From the NCBI GenBank assembly GCA_963793645.1, contig CAWCAW010000007.1, positions 62,001 to 126,000 of the forward strand: a stretch of DNA of 64,000 bases. Direction: 5' to 3'. Both the position numbers and the translations under genes were made by a program. Of the stretch, positions 8,673 to 17,100 are shown piece by piece. The notes below the pieces were generated by a model. It did not search any database, was not told where the DNA came from, and saw only the letters and a list, made by a program, of their open reading frames with translations. The DNA is from CAWCAW01 sp963793645. GTDB lineage: Bacteria > Actinomycetota > Acidimicrobiia > Acidimicrobiales > UBA8190. Numbering within the stretch: position 1 is the stretch's first letter; each line of letters starts with the position of its first letter.

Positions 8673-9032
8673 TCACGCCTTCTGGTAGGGCTGGCGCTTC
8701 TCTTTGATCTTGGCGGCCTTCCCGACGCGACCACGCAAGTAGTAGAGCTTGGCTCGTCGCACGTCGCCTCGGACGACCACCTCGATCTTGGCCAAGATCG
8801 GTGAGTGAACGGGAAAGGTGCGCTCGACGCCCACACCGAAGCTCACCTTGCGAACGGTGAAGGTCTCGCGAGCTCCGGACCCCTGGCGTCTGATGACGGC
8901 TCCCTGGAACACCTGCACGCGCTCACGCGTACCTTCCACCACCCGAACGTGCACCTTCAACGTGTCACCGGGGCGAAAGTCCGGAACGTCGTCTCGGAGG
9001 AAATCGCGATCGACGATATCGGTGGAATTCAT
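8673..9032 (-). CDS. rplS: 50S ribosomal protein L19
   Basis: 119 residues, the full length of bacterial L19, which sits at the 30S-50S interface. Family features visible are RPGDTLKVHVRVVEGTRERV, FQGAVIRRQGSGARETFTVR and the basic end RRAKLYYLRGRVGKAAKI. AAGGG lies just before ATG 9032. It follows trmD as in most bacteria, but a 153-base spacer holding a -10-like box and a hairpin suggests it also has its own leader. Confidence 0.97.
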   Translation of the reverse strand: MNSTDIVDRDFLRDDVPDFRPGDTLKVHVRVVEGTRERVQVFQGAVIRRQGSGARETFTVRKVSFGVGVERTFPVHSPILAKIEVVVRGDVRRAKLYYLRGRVGKAAKIKEKRQPYQKA

Positions 9033-9084
9033 GGCGGGTCCCTTCGCGGGTGATCTCCGAGCGTCCCCGGGAGGATCTACCGGG

Positions 9085-9104
9085 CTGCCGGCACCTACCG
9101 GCAG
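9085..9104 (-). promoter_or_regulatory. hairpin in the rplS leader
   Basis: Seven-base perfect stem (CTGCCGG/CCGGCAG) with a six-base loop in the trmD-rplS spacer; a further CTGCCGG follows a few bases on and could pair alternatively. L19 leaders are known autoregulatory RNAs in Firmicutes and Flavobacteria. No such role is shown here. Confidence 0.4.
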
Positions 9105-9131
9105 TGGCTGCCGGAGTTTCCGGAAGGGGCA

Positions 9132-9137
9132 AGGATA
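9132..9137 (-). promoter_or_regulatory. possible -10 box for rplS
   Basis: TATCCT on the minus strand, giving a leader of roughly 90 bases that includes the hairpin at 9085-9104. No clear -35 box is visible. Confidence 0.35.
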
Positions 9138-9185
9138 GCCGCCGACGAGCAGGGCGTGCGCACCCGGGCCGGCCCCGGCGAGCTC

Positions 9186-9923
9186 TCAGGCGTCGTCGAG
9201 TGTCTCCACCAGGCGGCGCTCGTCGTCAGTCAGGCCGCCCCGGGCTTCGACCAGGTCCGGGCGCCGGTCGAGGGTTCGCCGCAGCGCCATGGCCCGACGC
9301 CAGCGTGCGATCTGGCCGTGGTCACCTGTGCGCAGCACGGCGGGAACCTCCCACCCTCGAAAGGAGGCCGGCCGGGTGTACTGCGGGTACTCGAGCAAGC
9401 CGGATCCGAAGCTCTCGTCCTGCGCCGACTGCTGGTTGCCCATGACTCCGGGCAACAACCGGGTCACGGTTTCCACCACCACCAGGGCCGCCGTCTCGCC
9501 GCCGGCCACCACGTAGTCACCGATCGACAGCTCGCCATCCACCAAATGGTCCGCCACCCGCTGGTCCACGCCTTCGTAGCGGCCACAAAGCAGGGAGAAT
9601 CCGCCGTCGGGCTCACCGGCCAAGGCGGCCATCTGCTCCGCCATGGCTTGGTCGAAGCGCCGCCCCCCGGGCCCGAGGATGTACAGCGGCCGAGGAGGAG
9701 TCGCCGCCTCCACTGCCGCGAAGATCGGCCCCGGGGAGAGCACCATGCCTGGGCCTCCGCCGAATGGAGTGTCGTCCACGGACCGGTGCGCGTTGTCGGC
9801 GTGGGCGCGCAGGTCGTGCACGCGCAGATCGAGGAGCCCACCGTGGCGGGCTTTGCCCAACAGCGACCCCGAGCAGAAGTGCTCGAGGAGCTCGGGGAAG
9901 ATCGTGAAGAGGTCGACTCTCAT
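9186..9923 (-). CDS. trmD: tRNA (guanine37-N1)-methyltransferase
   Basis: 245-residue SPOUT-class enzyme that methylates G37 of tRNAs to prevent frameshifting. The N-terminus MRVDLFTIFPELLEHF, DDTPFGGGPGM, LLCGRYEGVDQRV and the knot segment LSIGDYVVAGGE are all present, as is the C-terminal YPQYTRPASFRGWEVP. Its ATG overlaps the rimM stop (ATGA), so the two are coupled. Confidence 0.97.
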   Translation of the reverse strand: MRVDLFTIFPELLEHFCSGSLLGKARHGGLLDLRVHDLRAHADNAHRSVDDTPFGGGPGMVLSPGPIFAAVEAATPPRPLYILGPGGRRFDQAMAEQMAALAGEPDGGFSLLCGRYEGVDQRVADHLVDGELSIGDYVVAGGETAALVVVETVTRLLPGVMGNQQSAQDESFGSGLLEYPQYTRPASFRGWEVPAVLRTGDHGQIARWRRAMALRRTLDRRPDLVEARGGLTDDERRLVETLDDA

Positions 9924-10396
9924 TCGTCGGGTTTGGCACTCAGTTCGATGAGGCCGGCCGGAATGTCCACCAGCACCTGACCGGGACGGTGCTCCATGAT
10001 GAAACGCACCGGAATCAGGGCGCCACCCTCGAGCTCGAGCAGATCGCTGGCGGGATTCGAGAGCACCGAGGTCACTTTCCCCAAGTGCTTGTGCGTAGCG
10101 GCCTCGACGACGTCAGATCCCACCAACTGGTGGACCCACAGAGCTTCGCCGTCCTCGATGGGAGCCGCTCGTAGGCGGGTGCCGACCAAATCCTCGGCCG
10201 CCTGGCGGCCGCTCACCTCCGCAAAGGTGACGATCCAGCGCTTGCCGAAGGGGCGAGAGCGCTCGATGCACAACTGGCCCGTTTCGGTGGCGAAGCAGGC
10301 TCCCGCCACCGAACGTTCGGATCGGTTGCTCACGAGGTCCACCACGACTTCACCGCGCAGCCCATGGGGACGGATTACCCGTCCGACCTCGAGCAT
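9920..10396 (-). CDS. rimM: ribosome maturation factor RimM
   Basis: 158 residues. The N-terminal RimM barrel starts EVGRVIRPHGLRGEVVV and includes FAEVSGRQAAEDLVGTRL; the C-terminal PRC-like barrel has LGKVTSVLSNPASDLLEL and IPVRFIMEH. It helps assemble the 30S head by binding S19. It lies between khpA and trmD in the usual order, but is separated from khpA by about 120 bases made almost entirely of a 27-base tandem repeat. Confidence 0.96.
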   Translation of the reverse strand: MLEVGRVIRPHGLRGEVVVDLVSNRSERSVAGACFATETGQLCIERSRPFGKRWIVTFAEVSGRQAAEDLVGTRLRAAPIEDGEALWVHQLVGSDVVEAATHKHLGKVTSVLSNPASDLLELEGGALIPVRFIMEHRPGQVLVDIPAGLIELSAKPDE

Positions 10397-10434
10397 CGAC
10401 TCGTAGCCCTGAGGCGGCCCCGACGAACGCGGCG

Positions 10435-10540
10435 CGTCGTCAGTCGTCGACGAAGTCGAGTCGTCGTCAGTCGTCGACGAAGTCGAGTCGTCGTCAGTCG
10501 TCGACGAAGTCGAGTCGTCGTCAGTCGTCGACGAAGTCGA
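10435..10540. repeat. 27-bp tandem repeat, 3.9 copies, overlapping the khpA 3' end
   Basis: Units start at 10435, 10462, 10489 and 10516; the first three are identical and the fourth matches over 25 bases. Read on the minus strand each unit encodes DFVDD followed by TGA, the C-terminus of KhpA. The array is therefore a duplication of the gene's own end, including the stop codon, into the khpA-rimM spacer. Confidence 0.95.
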
Positions 10541-10904
10541 CGTTGGTATCCACTCCGTCGCGTGACCCGGCCACCCGCACCAAGGTCCTGATGGCCTGAG
10601 CGACGCGACCTCGTCGCCCGATCATGCGGCCCATGTCGCCGGGGGCGACGTGAATGCGGAATCGAACGGAGCGCCCGACATCGTCGGTCTCGACGACGAC
10701 TGAATCGGGATCCGTGGCAATGGAACGAGTGATGTAGTCGAGCACGGCGCGCGCCGTGCCACCCTCGACCCGGTTGCCGGCCATGTCATCGAGATCCACG
10801 AAGTCCTCGTCGTTGCCGTCATCGTCGACGTCATCGTCGACTTCGTTGCCGTTGCCGTTGTCGAGGTCCGCGTCCACCGACCCATCGGCCCCCGCGTCGC
10901 TCAC
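10521..10904 (-). CDS. khpA: KH-domain RNA-binding protein KhpA with acidic N-terminal extension
   Basis: 127 residues from GTG 10904, which overlaps the rpsP stop (GTGA). The C-terminal 75 residues are the usual KhpA domain, with the GxxG loop as MIGRRGRVAQAIRTLVR. The usual protein is about 75-80 residues. Here about 50 extra residues precede it, strongly acidic and Asn-rich (NGNGNEVDDDVDDDGNDEDF). KhpA proteins bind RNA, partner with KhpB/Jag and affect cell elongation in some Gram-positives. The tail may compete with RNA or modulate partner binding (inference). The gene end VDFVDD lies in the 27-bp tandem repeat. Confidence 0.92.
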   Translation of the reverse strand: MSDAGADGSVDADLDNGNGNEVDDDVDDDGNDEDFVDLDDMAGNRVEGGTARAVLDYITRSIATDPDSVVVETDDVGRSVRFRIHVAPGDMGRMIGRRGRVAQAIRTLVRVAGSRDGVDTNVDFVDD

Positions 10905-11185
10905 TTCGACGCCGCCGGCTTGAACTCGTCCCAGGCTCCCGACGTGTGCAGCAGCTTCTCGACCCGCTCGGTTGGTTGGGCGCCTTGGCGGAGCCACTTC
11001 AGGGCTTTGGCGTTGTCGATCTCGACGATGGCGTTGGGATCGGCTGTCGATCGGCCACGCGGTGCGTAGATGCCCACGATCTCGATGAAACGCCCGTCGC
11101 GCGGCGAACGGCTGTCGGCGGCCACCACTCGGTACGTCGGTTGCTTCTTCTTGCCCATCCGCATGAGGCGGAGCTTTACGGCCAC
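10901..11185 (-). CDS. rpsP: 30S ribosomal protein S16
   Basis: 94 residues from GTG 11185 (VAVKLRLMRMGKKKQPTYRV). The body RDGRFIEIVGIYAPRG and the tail RVEKLLHTSGAWDEFKP are typical of S16, an early 30S assembly protein. An upstream in-frame start at 11239 would add 18 non-conserved residues. The stop overlaps the khpA start. Confidence 0.96.
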   Translation of the reverse strand: MAVKLRLMRMGKKKQPTYRVVAADSRSPRDGRFIEIVGIYAPRGRSTADPNAIVEIDNAKALKWLRQGAQPTERVEKLLHTSGAWDEFKPAASK

Positions 11186-11287
11186 GACGGGATTCCTGCT
11201 TTCTTCGGGTGCTCGGCGGCAATCGTGCACGCCGGCCATCTATTTTGCCCTGTTCGAAGGGTAGAGGTGAAACCAGCCCAACTTTGG

Positions 11288-12847
11288 CTACCGGTTTCGC
11301 CCCTTTTCACCCGCTTTGGGAGTGACTCGGCCGCCCTTCTTCTTCTTTCCCTGACGGGCCGCGCCTGCGCCCGGTGTGCCTCGAAGCGCAGCTCCGGCTG
11401 GTCGCCCGAGGTCTTCGAGCCCGCCGCGTGAGCCCCGCCCTTGGCCGACCGGATCCGGCAATCCTGCCAAGAGGTTTTCGTCGGAGCCCGCCGCCCGAGC
11501 ATTCAGCTCGGCCATGGCGTCGGCGATCTTGGCCCCCTTGCCCCCGCCGAGCAGGCCTCCGAGCATTCCCGGCGACTTCATCAGCTGCTGGGCGTCTTTG
11601 AACTGCCGAAGCAGCTGGTTCACCTCCTGGGTGGTGGTACCGCTCCCCCGGGCGATGCGCGACCGGCGCCCCCCGTCGATGAGAGATGGCTCGGCTCGTT
11701 CGCCGGGCGTCATCGACCGGATGATGGCTTCGACCTGGCCGATCTGACGGTCGTCGATGGCCGCGTTGGCCCCCTTCAGCTCCTTGGGCACTCCCGGCAG
11801 CAGCGACAGGATGCCCCCCAGCGATCCCAGCTTCTTGACCTGCTGTAACTGGCTCAGGAAATCCTCGAGCGTGAAGCGCCCTTCGAGCATCCGGGCGGCG
11901 CCCTGCTGGGCGACGTCGCGATCGAATTCGCGTTCGGCTTGTTCGATGAGGCTGAGCACGTCCCCCATGCCGAGAATGCGACTCGCCATGCGATCTGGAT
12001 AGAACTGGTCGAAGTCCGCCAGCCGTTCACCGGTCGACGCGAAGGCGATGGGACGGCCCACGACGTCCTTGACGCTCAAGGCAGCTCCACCTCGAGCATC
12101 ACTGTCGAGCTTGGTGAGGATGACGCCGTCAAGGTTCAAGGTGCGATGGAACGCTTCGGCGGTGGTCACGGCGTCTTGACCGGTCATGGCGTCGATGACC
12201 AAGAACGTGTAGTGAGGGGAAAGCGCGCCGGCAATCCTGCCGACCTCGTCCATGAGCTCTTCGTCGATGGACAGACGTCCGGCGGTGTCCACGATGAGGA
12301 TGTCTCGACCGAGGCGCTGCGCCTCACGGAGTCCGGCCCCGGCCACGGCCACGGGGTCGCTGGGCTCGCTGAACATGGGCACGCCGGCCTGCCCGGCGAG
12401 CACGCGTAGCTGCTCGACGGCGGCAGGACGCTGCAAGTCGGCTCCGACCAACAACGGGTTGCGTCCCTGTTGACGGAACCAACGCGCCAGCTTGGCCGCC
12501 GTGGTGGTCTTGCCTGATCCTTGCAGGCCGGCCAGCAACACAACGGTCGGAGGCGTGGACGCGTACTTGATCTTGAGCGCTTCACCGCCGAGTACGGCGA
12601 TGAGTTGTTCGTGCACGGCCTTAACGACTTGCTGACCGGGGCTCAGGCTCCGCGACAGCTCCACCCCCACCAGCCGCTCACGTACGGCGTCGACGAAGCC
12701 CCGCGCCACGCCGATGTCCACATCGGCCTCGAGCAGCGCCGTGCGTATCTCGCGCAGCGCCTCGTCGACATCCGCGTCGGCCAGGCGGCCGCGGCTACGC
12801 AGGCGCCCGAGGATCCCCTCGAGCCGATCGGAAAGGGTGTCGAACAT
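11288..12847 (-). CDS. ffh: signal recognition particle protein Ffh (SRP54)
   Basis: 519-residue SRP GTPase that delivers nascent membrane proteins to FtsY. N domain (about 1-90); G domain with GLQGSGKTTTAAKL, DTAGRLSIDEELMDE and TKLDSDARGGA; methionine-rich M domain with MTPGERAEPSLIDGGRRSRIARGSG split across the helices, GMLGGLLGGGKGAKI and a basic, glycine-rich tail. The start is ATG 12847, nine bases after a TAGCCT box. The next gene upstream is ftsY, giving an ftsY-ffh-rpsP order. Confidence 0.97.
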   Translation of the reverse strand: MFDTLSDRLEGILGRLRSRGRLADADVDEALREIRTALLEADVDIGVARGFVDAVRERLVGVELSRSLSPGQQVVKAVHEQLIAVLGGEALKIKYASTPPTVVLLAGLQGSGKTTTAAKLARWFRQQGRNPLLVGADLQRPAAVEQLRVLAGQAGVPMFSEPSDPVAVAGAGLREAQRLGRDILIVDTAGRLSIDEELMDEVGRIAGALSPHYTFLVIDAMTGQDAVTTAEAFHRTLNLDGVILTKLDSDARGGAALSVKDVVGRPIAFASTGERLADFDQFYPDRMASRILGMGDVLSLIEQAEREFDRDVAQQGAARMLEGRFTLEDFLSQLQQVKKLGSLGGILSLLPGVPKELKGANAAIDDRQIGQVEAIIRSMTPGERAEPSLIDGGRRSRIARGSGTTTQEVNQLLRQFKDAQQLMKSPGMLGGLLGGGKGAKIADAMAELNARAAGSDENLLAGLPDPVGQGRGSRGGLEDLGRPAGAALRGTPGAGAARQGKKKKGGRVTPKAGEKGRNR

Positions 12848-12856
12848 GGGATCTTG

Positions 12857-12862
12857 AGGCTA
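12857..12862 (-). promoter_or_regulatory. -10 box (TAGCCT) before ffh
   Basis: TAGCCT on the minus strand, nine bases before ATG 12847. It predicts a leader of only two or three bases. Confidence 0.4.
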
Positions 12863-12895
12863 CCGGAGCCACCGCGGCCCGCCACACCGCCAACC

Positions 12896-14041
12896 TCAGT
12901 CGAACAGCGCGTCCACGAAGTCCGCCGCGTTGAAGGCGATGAGGTCGTCTTGCCCTTCGCCGATCCCGACGAGCTTCACGGGAAGACCCAGCTCCCGCTG
13001 GATGGCCACCACGATCCCGCCTTTGGCCGACCCGTCGAGCTTGGTGAGCACGACGCCGGTCACCCCGGCGGCATCGAGGAACTGGCGGGCTTGGACGAGC
13101 CCGTTTTGGCCGGTGGTGGCGTCGAGCACCAGCAACACCTCGGTCACTCGTCCCGGGGGTCGCTCGGCGACACGGCGAATCTTCTTGAGCTCCTCCACCA
13201 GGTTCACCTTGGTGTGCAAGCGGCCGGCGGTATCGGCCAGCACGAGGTCCTGTCCGCGAGCCGCCGCCCGTTGGACGGCGTCGAAGACCACGGCACTGGG
13301 GTCGGCATTCTCGGCCCCCCGCACGATGTCGACGCCGGCTCGATCCGCCCAGGTGGTGAGCTGCTCGGATGCGGCGGCACGAAAGGTGTCGCCGGCGGCC
13401 ATGACCACCGTCCGGCCCTCGGCCACCTGACGTCGAGCAACCTTGCCGACGGTGGTGGTCTTGCCCACACCGTTGACCCCCACGAACAGCCACACGTTGG
13501 TGGCACCGGGCTCAAAGGTGAGCTCGGTGCTCCCGGCTCCCTCCATCGAGCGGCGCAACTCCTCGCGCAAGGCGGCGATCACCGCATCGGGGCCGACCAC
13601 ATCCCCGCTGCGCACGCGGCTGCGCAGGCCCTCGAGGAGGGCGCCGGTGGTGGCCACCCCGACGTCGGCGCGCAGCAGCGCCTCTTCGAGATCGTCCCAA
13701 GTCTGGTCGTCGATCGACGCACGTGCCCGCAGCGCCCGCACGTACCCGGAGAACAGCCCCCGGGTCTTGCCCATGCGGTCTTTGAGCTCAGGTGGCCGGC
13801 TGGCGACCTTCGGCTCCTCGACACCGGCGCGAGTTTCGGTCTCGACGGGCGCCGCGCGGGGCAGGCGAGGGGGGGCAAGGTCGACCCCGCCGTCGGTCGT
13901 CGGTGATGGGGGCGCATCGACCGGTGCGGTCGGCGGCGGTGACGAGGGACCCGCACCTCGACGCCGCCTGGGGATGAAGAGAGCGAGGCCGCCGCCGAGG
14001 ACGACGACAACGACGGCGAGAACGATCCAAAGGGCGAGCAT
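12896..14041 (-). CDS. ftsY: signal recognition particle receptor FtsY
   Basis: 381 residues. It opens with one hydrophobic membrane segment (LALWIVLAVVVVVLGGGLAL) and a basic patch, then a Pro/Ala-rich linker, as in actinobacterial FtsY. The NG domain follows with GVNGVGKTTTVGKVA, AAGDTFRAAA, DTAGRLHTKVNL and TKLDGSAKGGI. It receives ribosome-SRP complexes at the membrane. It starts at ATG 14041, nine bases after a TAGGCT box. Confidence 0.97.
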   Translation of the reverse strand: MLALWIVLAVVVVVLGGGLALFIPRRRRGAGPSSPPPTAPVDAPPSPTTDGGVDLAPPRLPRAAPVETETRAGVEEPKVASRPPELKDRMGKTRGLFSGYVRALRARASIDDQTWDDLEEALLRADVGVATTGALLEGLRSRVRSGDVVGPDAVIAALREELRRSMEGAGSTELTFEPGATNVWLFVGVNGVGKTTTVGKVARRQVAEGRTVVMAAGDTFRAAASEQLTTWADRAGVDIVRGAENADPSAVVFDAVQRAAARGQDLVLADTAGRLHTKVNLVEELKKIRRVAERPPGRVTEVLLVLDATTGQNGLVQARQFLDAAGVTGVVLTKLDGSAKGGIVVAIQRELGLPVKLVGIGEGQDDLIAFNAADFVDALFD

Positions 14042-14050
14042 GGCCTGCGC

Positions 14051-14056
14051 AGCCTA
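14051..14056 (-). promoter_or_regulatory. -10 box (TAGGCT) before ftsY
   Basis: TAGGCT on the minus strand, nine bases before ATG 14041 in the 65-base smc-ftsY gap. Confidence 0.4.
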
Positions 14057-14106
14057 CCGAGCCGTCACCGCGCTCCGGCGCTGGCGCGCCCCGATCAAAG
14101 GGACCT

Positions 14107-17100
14107 TCAGAGCTCGGCTGGCGCGGCGGCCTGGTCGTCGCTTTGGCGCCGCACCTTCTGACTCACGACCTTCGACGAGCCGTCTGGTGTCATGGTCACG
14201 CCATAGAGCGCGTCAGCCGCCTCCATGGTGCGTTTTTGGTGACTGACGATGACGAGCTGAGCCTCGTCACGAAATTCGTGCAGCAAGTCTAAGAACCGGT
14301 GCAGGTTGACGTCGTCAAGGGCCGCTTCGACCTCGTCCATCAAATAGAACGGTGACGGTCGGCTCCGGAACACGGCGAAGAGGAAGGCCAGCGCCACCAG
14401 CGACCTCTCACCGCCCGACAGCAAGGACAGCTTGCGGACGTTCTTCCCCGCCGGACGCGCCTCGACGTCGACGCCCGTGTTGAGCAGGTCGGTGGGCTCG
14501 GTCATTTCGAGGCGTCCGGTGCCACCGGGGAACAGCGCACCCACCAGCACCTGAAAGTGCTCGTTGACATCCGCGAAGGCTTCCGCGAACAACCTGATGA
14601 TCTCGTCGTCGACGACCCGGATCACCTGGTGCAACTCGCGGCGCGCCCGGCGCACGTCCTCGACCTGCTCTTCGAGGAATCGGTGGCGTTCTTCGAGGGT
14701 GCCGAGCTCTTCGAGGGCAAGCGGGTTGACCGGCCCGAGCGAATGCAGCTCCTGTTCCACGGCCGAAGCACGAGCCCCGGCGTCGACTCCTTCGGGAAGC
14801 TCGGGGCATGGCGATGCGAGGGCTTCGGCGGGCTCGCAACCCAGCTCCCGGCGCAACGCCTCGACGGCCGACTCGTGGCGCACGCCCGCTTCGGCCAGTT
14901 CGAGCTCGAGGCGCTGCAGGGTGTCGCGGTTGGCGGCCATGCGTTTATCGGTGTCGGCCCGCCGCACCCGCAAGGACTCCAGGCGCTGACCGCCGGCACG
15001 AAGGTCGTCGAGCTGGCGGGCCCGCAATTCTTGCAGACGCTCGAGAAGGCCGCCCAGGCGCAACGCGTGCCCGTCGAGAAGATCGTGCAGTCGCTCCACG
15101 GCGGTGGCGTCGGCCTCCAGGCGCCGCCGGCGCTCCCCGGCATGCGCTCGTTCGGCGGCGTGGCCTTCCAACCGACGCTCGACGTCGCCCAGGCGGGTGG
15201 CCAGCAACGCCTGGCGCTCGGCCAGCCCGGCCGCCTGGACCTCGAAGTCTCGGCGACGCGTGGTCACCTCCACTCGGCGTTCCTCGAGCCGCCGGCGCGC
15301 CGAGTCGGCCTCCGACAGCCGGCCCCCGGCCGCCCGCGCCGCGGCCTCCAGGCCGGGCAGCTGCTGCTCGAGCTCGGACAGATGCGCGCTGTCGCGCTGC
15401 AGGCGCTCCGACACCCCGGTGCGGTGGCGCACGGCCTCTGACCACTCTTGGTGCAGAACCTCACGCTCGGATTCGAGCCGTCGCAACGCACTGTCGAGGG
15501 CGAGGCGCCGACCGGCGACCCGCTCGACGTCGCGCTCGGCCTCCAGCGCCAGCGCTCGAGCTTCCTCCAAGGCGGCGCGGGCCGCCTCGGCGTCGGTGGC
15601 GGCCTTGTCGGCCTGAGTGATGGCGTCGGCCGCCTCGATCCGAGCCGCTTCGGCGGCCGCCTCGGCGGCGGGAGCGGCGCCGGCGTGCAAAGTCCACCCC
15701 GATGATCCGAACCGGTCGCCGTCCTCGGTCACCACCACCAGGTCCGGACGCTGCAGCACCAGGTCGATAGCCGAGCGCCACCCTCCTCGGACAGCCACGG
15801 CGTCGCTCAACAATCGGTCGAGCACGCCCGCCACCGCCGCCCGCGGCGAGCGGACGTGGCGTCGCACGGCCTCGGTGCCGTCGGGGAGATCGGACAGCTC
15901 CGGTGCCGGGGTGCTGGGCCGATTCGAATCGAGGGTGAGAACCGTACCCACCACATCGCCGTCGGCCAATCGGGCCAGCGCGGCGCGCGCCGCGGTGTCG
16001 CCTTCGACCACGATGGCGGCCAGCGCACCCCCGACGGCCGCCTCAAAGGCGGGTTGCCACCCGGCGTCCACCTCGACGAGGTCCCCCAGGGCGCCCACCA
16101 CTCCCGCCATGCCGGCCAGAGCTTCTGCTCCGGTGCTGCCTCGAGCCTCATCGGCGGCCCGGCTCAGTGCCTCGGCGCGCGCCTCGAGTCGATGCCGGCG
16201 TCCGTCCGCGTCTCGTCGGGCCGCCTCCGCCGCTCGCAGTGTGCCCACGGCGTCACCAGCCCGTCGGCCGGTGTCGTCACGGTGCTGCTGGAGGCGGGGC
16301 CCGTCGCCGTCGAGCGCGGTCAGCTCGTCGGAGAGCTCGGTACCTTCGTCGTCAAGGGTGCTCCGACGTCGCTCGACGGTGGCCAGCAGCTCATCGAGAC
16401 GCTGCAGCCCGGATCGGTCGCGTTCCAAGGCGGCGCCCAGGGGCTCGAGTTGGCCCCGGGCCAGCGCGAACGCCTCCTCGGCTCCTCGAAGCCCGGCCAG
16501 GTCGGAGAACATCGTTTCATGGGCACTCAGGGCGCCGGCCAGCTCCCGCTCGGCCTGCGCCACATCGGCTGACAGCGGAGCCAGCGCGCCCTGGGCGGCG
16601 GTGGCCTCCTCGAGCTCGGCGTTCAAACGAGCCGAATCGGATTCGAGGGATGACACCACGTCGATGTCGGCGGCGGCGTCGAGGGCGAGGCCGAGCGAGC
16701 GGCGGCGCTCGACGAGCACCCCACCAAGACCCCGGCACCGCTCCACCAGTCCCTGCACCCGGGTAAGGGCCACCACCAGGTCGTCCTCGCGGCGAGCCGA
16801 CAGCTCGGCGGCGGCCTCGTCAGCAGCGGCGTCGAGCTCCACGATGGCGGCGCGCAGCTGGCCCTCCTCGACGCGCAGACGATCGCGCTGGGTCGATCCG
16901 CTGCGCCGGCGCTCGTCGAAGGCGGCCAGCTCGCGGCCCACGAGGTACAGCCGCAAGGCCCGCAGTTCCTCGGCCAACGAGGCATGGGAGCGGGCCGCGC
17001 TGGCCTGGCGCTCGAGGGGCCGCATCTGGCGACGGACCTCGCGCAGCAGGTCCCCCAGGCGGTCGAGGTTTTCCTCGGTAGCGGCCAGGCGCCGTTCGGA

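Noticed and set aside
10435..10540. CRISPR-like array
   Set aside because: Repeats are directly contiguous with no spacers, and derive from the khpA gene end; no cas genes nearby.
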